A stretch of DNA of 64,000 bases from Algoriphagus ratkowskyi (lineage in GTDB: Bacteria; Bacteroidota; Bacteroidia; Cytophagales; Cyclobacteriaceae): the NCBI RefSeq assembly GCF_002150505.1, contig NZ_MSSV01000003.1:1-64000 (forward strand). The letters are read 5' to 3'. Numbering within the stretch: the stretch's first letter is position 1; each line of letters begins with the position of its first letter. The position numbers and the translations under genes are program-made. The notes under the pieces are model-generated. The model searched no databases. It had not been told where the DNA came from and saw only the letters and a program-made list of their open reading frames with translations. This document shows, one piece after another, positions 9,015 to 15,721 of this stretch.

Positions 9015-10382
9015 ATGAATTCATTTAATAGAAGAGATTTCCTGAAAGGCTCTTCTGCATTAGCCACTCTTGCAAGTTTCGGCCTTTTAGGCATGAATTT
9101 TAAGGACAGGGAAGGCCCGCTCCAAGTTGCACTTATCGGTGCTGGTTGGTATGGAAAATCTGATCTTTTTCGCCTTATCCAAGTTGCCGATGTGGAAGTA
9201 GTTGGACTTTGTGATCCAGATAAAAATATGCTGAAGGCTGCAGGAGACATGGTAGCTACTCGCCAAAAGTCTGGAAAAGTCCCAGCACTTTACGAAAATT
9301 ATAAAGATCTTTTAGCTAAAGAAAAGCCAGAATATGTTCTGATTGGTTCGCCAGATCACTGGCATGCCCTTCAAGCAATAGACTCGCTAAAAGCTGGCGC
9401 ACATGTTTATTTACAAAAACCTATTTCGGTAGACGTAATAGAAGGTGAAGCTATAGTCGCAGCTACCAGAAAATATAACAAAAAAGTCCAAGTAGGAACT
9501 CAGCGTAAAAGCACTCCCCATTTAATCGATGCCAAAAAACAAATCATTGATTCGGGAAAGTTAGGAAAAATCTCTCATGTTGAAATCTGCTGTTATTTTC
9601 ATATGCGAGCAAATGGTAATCCTCCGGTCGAGCTGGTTCCAGACTTTTTCAATTATGATCTTTGGACTGGCCCTGCTCCTCTTCGAGAATATGATGGCTT
9701 ACCTCACAGAAGATGGTGGAGAACATTTATGGAATATGGAAATGGCATCACTGGAGACATGTGTGTTCATATGTTGGATACCGTTCGCTGGATGCTTACA
9801 CTTGGCTGGCCAACTCAGATCACATCTTCAGGCGGAATTTATGTTCAAAAAGATGGCAAGTCCAATATTTCCGATACCCAATCTGCGATTTTCGAATATC
9901 CAGAACTTAATGTAGTCTGGCAGCATAGAACTTGGGGCAATCCAGATGATCCGGATTATCCATGGGCATTTAAGATTTTTGGTGATAAAGGAATGCTTGC
10001 GGGAAGTACCATGCGTGCAGATTATACTCCTATGGATAAAAATGAAAAGCCAATCCATTTTGAGTGTCTGTTTGAAAGAGAACAATATCCTGAAGATCTT
10101 ACCGAGCCCGATATTGAGCTTAATGCTGCTCCAGCGACTCGACTTCACATGCAAAATTGGATGAAAGCAATTGAGAATGACACCCTCCCCATTGCGGATA
10201 TAGAAGAGGGTCATATTTCGACGGCTTCCTGTATTTTGGCAAATATCTCCATGGATTTAGGTGGAAGGGCCTTGAAATACGATCCTAAAACCATGACAGT
10301 GATTGGAGACAAGGAAGCTACAGGAAAATTGAGAAGACCTTACCGCAAAGGCTACACGCACCCTGAACCTAAAAGCGTTTAA
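9015..10382 (+). CDS. Tat-exported Gfo/Idh/MocA family oxidoreductase
   Basis: This 455-residue protein starts with a twin-arginine signal, NSFNRRDFLKGSSALATLAS, so it should be exported folded, with its cofactor, to the periplasm. The N-terminal Rossmann domain shows VALIGAGWYGKSDLFRL and VEVVGLCDPDKN; the usual EKP motif appears as LQKPISVDVIEG. The second half is the alpha/beta dimerisation and substrate domain with GNGITGDMCVHMLDTVRWML. Exported members of this family in Bacteroidota act on sugars, sugar alcohols or glycan ends with bound NAD(P). The exact substrate is unknown. It is monocistronic, with a terminator 24 bases after its stop. Confidence 0.9.
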   Translation: MNSFNRRDFLKGSSALATLASFGLLGMNFKDREGPLQVALIGAGWYGKSDLFRLIQVADVEVVGLCDPDKNMLKAAGDMVATRQKSGKVPALYENYKDLLAKEKPEYVLIGSPDHWHALQAIDSLKAGAHVYLQKPISVDVIEGEAIVAATRKYNKKVQVGTQRKSTPHLIDAKKQIIDSGKLGKISHVEICCYFHMRANGNPPVELVPDFFNYDLWTGPAPLREYDGLPHRRWWRTFMEYGNGITGDMCVHMLDTVRWMLTLGWPTQITSSGGIYVQKDGKSNISDTQSAIFEYPELNVVWQHRTWGNPDDPDYPWAFKIFGDKGMLAGSTMRADYTPMDKNEKPIHFECLFEREQYPEDLTEPDIELNAAPATRLHMQNWMKAIENDTLPIADIEEGHISTASCILANISMDLGGRALKYDPKTMTVIGDKEATGKLRRPYRKGYTHPEPKSV

Positions 10383-10405
10383 ATAATTATAAATCAACAA
10401 TTCTT

Positions 10406-10440
10406 CAAAACCGGCCTATTTAATCCAAGGGTCGGTTTTG
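10406..10440 (+). terminator. Intrinsic terminator of the Gfo/Idh/MocA gene
   Basis: CAAAACCGGCC (10406-10416) pairs with GGTCGGTTTTG (10430-10440) around a 13-base loop, with one G-T pair. The right arm ends in a T-run followed by more T-rich sequence, as expected for a rightward terminator. Confidence 0.65.
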
Positions 10441-10473
10441 TTACTTTTACACCAGACTAACTACTCCCCAACA

Positions 10474-10968
10474 ATGGTTTCCATTATCCCAGCAAGACTT
10501 GAAGATTTAATCCATGTGCAGACTATAGCTCAGCGAACTTGGCCAACTACTTTTGCTGAAATCCTCAGCCCTGAGCAAATTAAGTACATGCTCAATTTAC
10601 TTTATGATTTCCCACATCTTCAAAAGCAAATAGAACAAGGACATATTTTCTTACTTGCTGATGAAAATGGAGAAAAATTAGGATTTACAGGAATAGAAGT
10701 CAATAATGAACCTTTCAAAACCAAAATCCATAAAATTTATATTCTCCCTTCCGCTCAAGGGAGAGGGATTGGGAAGAAATTGTTTCAAGCAATAAAAGAA
10801 ATTGCTTTTGCAAATAATCAAACAAGCCTCCAACTCAATGTGAATAAATACAATCAAGGAGCGATTGACTTTTATGAATACTTAGGATTTGTGAATATTA
10901 AGAGTGAAATCATAGACATCGGAAATGGCTATGTGATGGATGATTATGTGTTTGAGTTGAAGCTTTGA
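10474..10968 (+). CDS. GNAT family N-acetyltransferase
   Basis: The call covers 164 residues. The start MVSIIPARLEDLIHVQTIA at 10474 is chosen because the frame upstream overlaps the terminator at 10406-10440 and lacks coding character. The acetyl-CoA binding motif A is clear: KIHKIYILPSAQGRGIGKKLF around residues 85-105, followed by LQLNVNKYNQGAIDFYEYLGF, the usual motif B region. The fold is complete. GNAT enzymes of this size acetylate small molecules or protein N-termini; the target is unknown. It is convergent with truA, with a bounded repeat element between them. Confidence 0.85.
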   Translation: MVSIIPARLEDLIHVQTIAQRTWPTTFAEILSPEQIKYMLNLLYDFPHLQKQIEQGHIFLLADENGEKLGFTGIEVNNEPFKTKIHKIYILPSAQGRGIGKKLFQAIKEIAFANNQTSLQLNVNKYNQGAIDFYEYLGFVNIKSEIIDIGNGYVMDDYVFELKL

Positions 10969-10992
10969 GGATCTAACCTTTGAGTATTTAAT

Positions 10993-11110
10993 CTTTGAGG
11001 TGTCATTTCGAAGGAGGTACGACTGAGAAATCTCTTCGAATGTTTAACTTATTTGACAAAACCTTCGAGGAGATCCCGAAGTCTTCGACATTCGGGATGA
11101 CACCTCAAAG
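10993..11110. repeat. Intergenic repeat element bounded by 14-base inverted repeats
   Basis: CTTTGAGGTGTCAT (10993-11006) and its exact reverse complement (11097-11110) bound a 118-base element. Inside are further paired pieces, including TCCCGAA and TTCGGGA near the right end and the TTCGAAGGAG/CTTCGAGGAG words. Elements opening with GTGTCATTTCGAAGG and closing ATTCGGGATGACAC are, from general knowledge, a recurrent intergenic repeat in Bacteroidota. The right arm overlaps the stop codon of truA. It may also act as a bidirectional terminator. Confidence 0.75.
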
Positions 11111-11932
11111 GTTGCTCAGCAATGTCTCCCACAGCACCAAGCCATTTGCTGGGGCTGGCGGTAATTTCTCAAACTCTTCTGGCGATTCAAAACGACGCGC
11201 TATTTCAGAAATCCCCATTTCTTCTTTACCTATTTGCCATATAGCTGACATCATCATTCGCACTTGATGATGAAGAAAACCTGTCCCAGTGATCTCGAAA
11301 AAATGAATCTCTTGCGGAAAATACTGTCCTAAAAACTCCCTCGAATTAGAAATACTTGCAGAAAGCACTTCACGGACGTAGTCTGTCTTGTTTTCGGAAG
11401 GTCTGCAAAAACCTTTAAAGTCATGTTTTCCTGTGAACAATTTGCAAGCTTCTTTCATCATCTCCCAATCTAACTCTCCAGGTATATTGAACAGGAATGC
11501 TGAAGCAAAAGGATGAAAATCTCTGGAGTTAGTAAAATAGTATCGATACGTTTTCTGAGAAACTGACTGGATCAGATTGAAACTTGCAGGGACATCTTGC
11601 ACCGAGTTAAGTTGAATATCTTGAGGCAGATACTCATTCAGATCTGGCAAAAGTGAATTCATATCTACCTTTTCCCGAAGGAAAACCTGCACAAACCCTC
11701 CCACACAAGATACTCCGGAATCAGTTCGACTAGCTCCAATCAACGAAAAATCCTCATGCTCGAGCACATGCCGAAGCACGCGCTCCACTTTTCGCTGAAC
11801 TGTAGGCTGATTTGGCTGAGGAGCCCAGCCTTTGTATCGAGCACCAAAATAGGAAATTGAAAAGAGGTAGGAATGTGGTCGGGATTGCAAGGGGAAATTA
11901 ATTTGGAATTTGAGATTTGAAATTAGGGGCAA
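11105..11932 (-). CDS. truA: tRNA pseudouridine synthase A (TruA-like)
   Basis: This 275-residue enzyme isomerises uridines 38-40 in the tRNA anticodon arm. The catalytic Asp is D71 in GASRTDSGVSC; the classical motif is RTDAGVHA, so the following residues are divergent. Other family marks are SISYFGARYKGWAPQPNQPTVQ near the N-terminus, KTYRYYF, FTGKHDFKGFC and GFLHHQVRMMM. The start is uncertain: the ATG at 11932 gives a 14-residue lead with an odd repeat-like composition, and a TTG at 11890 is an alternative, but a decayed copy of this 5' end at 13421-13495 is similar through residue 9 of the lead. The stop codon lies inside the repeat at 10993-11110. Confidence 0.88.
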   Translation of the reverse strand: MPLISNLKFQINFPLQSRPHSYLFSISYFGARYKGWAPQPNQPTVQRKVERVLRHVLEHEDFSLIGASRTDSGVSCVGGFVQVFLREKVDMNSLLPDLNEYLPQDIQLNSVQDVPASFNLIQSVSQKTYRYYFTNSRDFHPFASAFLFNIPGELDWEMMKEACKLFTGKHDFKGFCRPSENKTDYVREVLSASISNSREFLGQYFPQEIHFFEITGTGFLHHQVRMMMSAIWQIGKEEMGISEIARRFESPEEFEKLPPAPANGLVLWETLLSNL

Positions 11933-11968
11933 TTTCGTCCAATTCTATCTTCAACTCAGGATTTGTAA

Positions 11969-13171
11969 TTAATTTCCAATCACAGGCTGCGTCCAAGCCA
12001 CTTCTGTATCCCCTAGCTGATATGGATTTTCCTTTAATTTGGAAGAAACGATTTTTGCACGGACGTACATATCATCAGCTTCTAATTTATAAGAGGCACT
12101 TTCTCCCTGTTCTTCTTTTAGCATTATTCCACTAGCTTCTGGATTTGATTTTTTGGTACCGAAAAATTGAATGGTGTAATCAACACCAGCTTCAGCCGCT
12201 ACTTCCACAGACAACGTTTCCCCGTCAAAATCAATTTCATCTAAAGTCACTCCAGTGCTGGAATAAAAATCTCCACGCTCCATAGCCTCCACAAGAGATC
12301 CAGTTTCCAAACTTTCTGACAAAACCATCACCCATCCTCGCCCAGGATTGCTGCTATTCTCATCAAATACATGGTAATTATGTGCATCGTCGACTGCCAA
12401 TCCATAAAGTAGAGGCTTGTTTGCTTGGAGATAAGCTGCCTGAACTTTGTCCCAAAGGACTTCCATACTTGGTCGAAGTGAGTCTCCATAATTGTGCACT
12501 TGTGGATGTCCATTATAGACTTCGAAAAATCGCTCACCTTCTAAAGCAATAATATCCTCTGGAGTTATGGCCCATACAAAATTTGGATGATTGATATGCA
12601 GGAACATTGGAATCCCAGTTGAATCCCTTTGTGCTTTCACCTTATCCAAACTTCTCTGCATCACCTCAGACACCGAATTTCCTCCTTGGGGTTCTATCTT
12701 TTCTTGAATATTTGTCACGTTCAAATGAATAGGCTTTTTGTCAAAAGAATCTGTCAATTCCTGAGATTGAATGATCAAAAACTCGCCTTCCTCCTCGAAC
12801 ATTGGCGCATATTCTGTCAAAGTTTTTAATTTCACTTCTATCCTGCCAACTGAGTCTTCACGGTATTCAACCTCTTCTTCGTACTTATCCAAATACTTCT
12901 GAAAACCCAATTCATGGGATGGAGATTTTGGAAGTAACTTCCACTTCTCTCCTTCTGCCAAAGCATTATGATCAGAAAGCACCACAAAGTCATACTCATG
13001 CGACTTATACCAATCCATAATCATCTCCGGAAAATCATCCCCATCAGACCAGTACGAATGCGTGTGAAGATTTCCTTTATACCATTGTTTGATCGTAGCA
13101 GCCTCTTCTTGAGGAGCACAGGATATCAAGAAAACTAAAGCAAGAGCAAAAATGGAATAGTAGCGTTTCAT
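11969..13171 (-). CDS. PHP-domain metallohydrolase lipoprotein
   Basis: This 400-residue protein has a lipoprotein signal, MKRYYSIFALALVFLISCAP, with the Cys at residue 18. A PHP phosphoesterase-like domain follows: GNLHTHSYWSDGDDFPEMI (metal-binding HxH near residue 35), DFVVLSDHNAL, LHINHPNFVWAI and GLAVDDAHNY. After about residue 290 comes an all-beta tail without catalytic motifs. Secreted PHP proteins of this type are poorly characterised; they may act as phosphoesterases or similar hydrolases at the outer membrane. The gene lies between truA and a decayed copy of the leuB end and has its own transcript direction toward truA, 36 bases away. Confidence 0.85.
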   Translation of the reverse strand: MKRYYSIFALALVFLISCAPQEEAATIKQWYKGNLHTHSYWSDGDDFPEMIMDWYKSHEYDFVVLSDHNALAEGEKWKLLPKSPSHELGFQKYLDKYEEEVEYREDSVGRIEVKLKTLTEYAPMFEEEGEFLIIQSQELTDSFDKKPIHLNVTNIQEKIEPQGGNSVSEVMQRSLDKVKAQRDSTGIPMFLHINHPNFVWAITPEDIIALEGERFFEVYNGHPQVHNYGDSLRPSMEVLWDKVQAAYLQANKPLLYGLAVDDAHNYHVFDENSSNPGRGWVMVLSESLETGSLVEAMERGDFYSSTGVTLDEIDFDGETLSVEVAAEAGVDYTIQFFGTKKSNPEASGIMLKEEQGESASYKLEADDMYVRAKIVSSKLKENPYQLGDTEVAWTQPVIGN

Positions 13172-13260
13172 CTGATTGGGGTTTGAAATCTTAAGATAAG
13201 AAACTCTAAGTAACTGAATGGTAGATGTGGGTTATGGATTTAACAAATTTGACAACAAAA

Positions 13261-13286
13261 AAACCACCCCATTCCTGAGGTGGTTT
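13261..13286 (-). terminator. Orphan copy of the leuB terminator
   Basis: AAACCACC (13261-13268) pairs with GGTGGTTT (13279-13286) and on the minus strand is followed by a run of T. It resembles the terminator at 14603-14630 and lies at the same distance from the leuB remnant as that one does from leuB. It now sits upstream of the PHP lipoprotein gene with no intact gene feeding it. Confidence 0.65.
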
Positions 13287-13310
13287 TAAACATTTTTAAA
13301 GCTTTTTATT

Positions 13311-13361
13311 TTAACCTAAAATCTTCGCAGCCAGCCAGTCGCCAACTTCAGAAGTTTTGTA
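13311..13361 (-). pseudogene. Remnant of the leuB 3' end
   Basis: Read on the minus strand this encodes YKTSEVGDWLAAKILG and a stop. The intact leuB ends YKTSEVGDWLAWKILT and a stop, so 14 of 16 residues agree. The downstream terminator hairpin is also duplicated. The rest of the gene is absent. It is a direct repeat of the true leuB end about 1.34 kb to the right. Confidence 0.88.
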
Positions 13362-13420
13362 ACTATTATTATTAAGTTTACTTGAATCTTCTATTTGAAA
13401 GCGTAGGGTTATGATTTTAA

Positions 13421-13495
13421 TCGTGCACCAAAGTAGGAAATGGTAAAGAGGTAGAAATGAGGCCTGGATTGCAAGTGGAAATTGATTTGTGATTT
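13421..13495 (-). pseudogene. Remnant of the truA 5' end
   Basis: The minus strand encodes SQINFHLQSRPH followed by FYLFTISYFGAR. The matching part of truA reads FQINFPLQSRPH followed by SYLFSISYFGAR, so most residues agree and several differences keep a chemical class. No start codon or downstream part of the gene remains. It is a direct repeat of the truA start about 1.58 kb to the left. Confidence 0.85.
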
Positions 13496-13549
13496 AAAGT
13501 TAATATTCTTAGCTGGATGGAATATATTTTTGATTTGATAAATTAGCTC

Positions 13550-13798
13550 ATGCCTACAGTGCTATACATTTCTGGCTGGAGATTATTCTTCTATTCTAAT
13601 GAAGGTTTAGACTCAATTCACATTCATGCCCAAAAAGGAGATATGGAATGTAAGTTTTGGATTTTAAGTGAAGAAGTGGACATTGACGAAGCTTTCGCGT
13701 ATAACTTTAGCACCTCTGGCAGAAAAGAGATCCGCAAAATTCTTTTCAAGAATTTTGATTTAATTGTAGACTCTTGGACTACCTACTTTAAAAAGTAA
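13550..13798 (+). CDS. DUF4160 protein
   Basis: This 82-residue protein fits DUF4160 (PF13711): MPTVLYISGWRLFFYSNEG, then the hallmark IHIHAQKGDMECKFWI and a C-terminal helix pair, GRKEIRKILFKNFDLIVDSW. Proteins of this family are usually encoded directly before a DUF2442 gene, exactly as here (4 bases apart), and the pair has the size and layout of a toxin-antitoxin module, though I know of no firm proof of that function. The gene belongs to a small accessory block inserted between copies of the truA start and the leuB end. Confidence 0.85.
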   Translation: MPTVLYISGWRLFFYSNEGLDSIHIHAQKGDMECKFWILSEEVDIDEAFAYNFSTSGRKEIRKILFKNFDLIVDSWTTYFKK

Positions 13799-13802
13799 GA
13801 CT

Positions 13803-14033
13803 ATGAAAGTTAGCTATCACATATCAGACATAAGTTTTGTCGAGGATAAGATGATCCTGTCTGTAGACGAAAGTGAAATAATGGTTGAGCTTTCTACTAT
13901 CTCAGAAAAACTTCTTGTTGCTTCTGATATTGAACGGGAGATGTATAAAATTTCTCCTTCTGGATATGGCATTCACTGGCCACTTATTGATGAAGACATT
14001 TCAGTGAATGAATTGGTCAGAAAGAAGGAATAA
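13803..14033 (+). CDS. DUF2442 protein
   Basis: This 76-residue protein fits DUF2442 (PF10387). It has a short beta-rich N-terminus, the segment VELSTISEKLLVASDIERE, and the typical end GYGIHWPLIDEDISVNELV. It begins 4 bases after the DUF4160 gene and is surely co-transcribed with it. The partner role in a possible toxin-antitoxin-like pair is inference from gene pairing only. No DNA-binding motif is obvious. Confidence 0.85.
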   Translation: MKVSYHISDISFVEDKMILSVDESEIMVELSTISEKLLVASDIEREMYKISPSGYGIHWPLIDEDISVNELVRKKE

Positions 14034-14078
14034 ATCCTCTAATGAGAGGTTAAAAAAAACCACTTAACTACCTAAGAA

Positions 14079-14603
14079 ATGAAATCGTACTTGATAGTTA
14101 CTTTATTGTTTCTTCAATGGGGCAATTCTAAAGCATGTGATTGCATAATGATTGAGAATTTAAAAGAAGCTCAGAATATAAGTTTTGAGGAAAGTGAATT
14201 GATTTTTGTTGGTAGAGTTACAGAAATAAGAAATGACGGAAGCTATGTACTAGAAAATATTGAGTTGTTTAAAGGAGAATTAAAGGATTCAACAATAGTT
14301 AACGGGATTTTGGACAACTATTGTTCTAATTCTCCTCGAAAACTCTATGAAACTTGGTTAGTTTATACAAGCTACGACGTAGAAGGAAAAATTTCGATTT
14401 CTAATTGCGGGCTTTCAAGAAGTTTCCAATTTCCTTACTATTATGGTTCGCACCTATTGCCTCCACCTCCGCCATTTGGACTAAATGACCCTTTAGATAT
14501 CCTCGAATTGGAATACTTAACTATAGAATATAAAAAAAGAGCTTTGGAGGAATTAAAAATTGAAATCCAATTCTTGAGAGAAATGAAAAACCAAATAAAA
14601 TGA
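14079..14603 (+). CDS. Secreted Cys-containing protein, TIMP/NTR-like pattern
   Basis: This 174-residue protein starts with a signal peptide (MKSYLIVTLLFLQWGNSKA), so the mature form would begin at CDC. The pattern after it, a CxC start, ELIFVGRVTEI, a beta-rich part with IELFKGEL, later single Cys residues in DNYCSN and SNCGLSR, and EYLTIEY, resembles the disulfide-bonded OB-like fold of TIMP/netrin-type modules found in many bacterial secreted proteins. That assignment is tentative. The C-terminal 30 residues form a charged helix. It follows the DUF4160-DUF2442 pair after 45 bases and its stop touches a terminator shared with leuB. Confidence 0.65.
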   Translation: MKSYLIVTLLFLQWGNSKACDCIMIENLKEAQNISFEESELIFVGRVTEIRNDGSYVLENIELFKGELKDSTIVNGILDNYCSNSPRKLYETWLVYTSYDVEGKISISNCGLSRSFQFPYYYGSHLLPPPPPFGLNDPLDILELEYLTIEYKKRALEELKIEIQFLREMKNQIK

Positions 14604-14630
14604 AAAACCACCTCTCTCAAGGTGGTTTTT
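14603..14630. terminator. Bidirectional terminator between the Cys protein gene and leuB
   Basis: AAAAACCACCT (14603-14613) pairs perfectly with AGGTGGTTTTT (14620-14630) around a 6-base loop, giving A/T runs on both sides. It can end both the rightward accessory genes and the leftward branched-chain operon. Confidence 0.88.
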
Positions 14631-14653
14631 CATATTTTTCAAGCTCTTATATT

Positions 14654-15721
14654 TTAAGTCAAAATCTTCCACGCCAACCAGTCGCCAACTTCAGAAGTTT
14701 TGTAAGCAGTACCGCCATCAGCGATATCCTCTGTCACATAACCTTCTTCCAGCGATTGATTCACCACGTCAGAGATCATCTTTGATTCTTCTTTCAAGTC
14801 AAATGCATAATCAAACATCATCGCTGCAGAAAGAACCGTAGCCAATGGATTAGCAATGTCTTTTCCAGCAGCCTGAGGATAAGAACCGTGAATTGGTTCA
14901 AATAATTTGTTGGAAATACCAAGGGATGCAGAGGGCATTAAGCCCATAGAACCTGAAATCACAGAAGCCTCATCAGTTAAAATATCTCCGAATAAGTTTT
15001 CGGTAATTAACACATCGTACGCTTTTGGCCACTGAATCAATCTCATAGCCACAGCATCTACAAATTCATATTCCACTTTTACATCTGGATATTCCGGTGC
15101 AAGCTCTTGTACTGTCTCTCTCCAAAGTCTGGAAGTCGCCATCACGTTTGCTTTGTCAACACAGGTCAAGAGTTTTCTTCTTTTTTGCGCAGCTTCAAAA
15201 CCCATTCTCGCCAAGCGTACAATTTCAAACTTGCTGTATACATTGGTATCAAAAGCCTTCGTGCCCTGCTCGTTTCTTCCTCTTGGCTCGCCGAAATAAA
15301 TCCCGCCAGTCAATTCTCTGAAAAACACCAAATCCACTCCATCCACTCGATCCAATTTCAATGGAGACTTGTGCACCAAAGAAGGGAAAGTGAATGTTGG
15401 CCGAACATTGGCAAACAAGCCCAATTTCTGACGCATCAATAATAAACCTTGCTCTGGACGAACCTTAGCTTTAGGATCATTATCATATTTGGGATCACCG
15501 ATAGCACCGAAAAGCACTGCATCCGCAGCTTCAGCAATTTCGTGAGTTGCATCAGGATAAGGTTCACCAGTCGCATCAATTGCGGCGGCTCCTACAACTG
15601 CTTCAGTAAAAGTGATGTTGTGTCCGAATTTCTGGCCGATAGCTTTCACTACTTTTACAGCCTGGTCGATTACTTCAGGTCCGATGCCGTCACCCGGCAA
15701 CAGCGCGATATTCATTTCCAT
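14654..15721 (-). CDS. leuB: 3-isopropylmalate dehydrogenase
   Basis: This 355-residue enzyme oxidises and decarboxylates 3-isopropylmalate to 2-ketoisocaproate (leucine route) and can process the methylmalate intermediate of the citramalate route. Seen are NIALLPGDGIGPEV at the N-terminus, VDLVFFRELTGGIYFGEPRG with the substrate-binding Arg/Glu region, CVDKANVMATSRLWRE, ENLFGDILTDEASVISGSMGLMPSASLG and EPIHGSYPQAAGKDIANP. It is the last gene of the operon. Its start overlaps the end of the upstream citramalate synthase-like gene by 32 bases, which suggests coupled translation. A second Met two codons in is also possible as the start. Confidence 0.97.
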   Translation of the reverse strand: MEMNIALLPGDGIGPEVIDQAVKVVKAIGQKFGHNITFTEAVVGAAAIDATGEPYPDATHEIAEAADAVLFGAIGDPKYDNDPKAKVRPEQGLLLMRQKLGLFANVRPTFTFPSLVHKSPLKLDRVDGVDLVFFRELTGGIYFGEPRGRNEQGTKAFDTNVYSKFEIVRLARMGFEAAQKRRKLLTCVDKANVMATSRLWRETVQELAPEYPDVKVEYEFVDAVAMRLIQWPKAYDVLITENLFGDILTDEASVISGSMGLMPSASLGISNKLFEPIHGSYPQAAGKDIANPLATVLSAAMMFDYAFDLKEESKMISDVVNQSLEEGYVTEDIADGGTAYKTSEVGDWLAWKILT

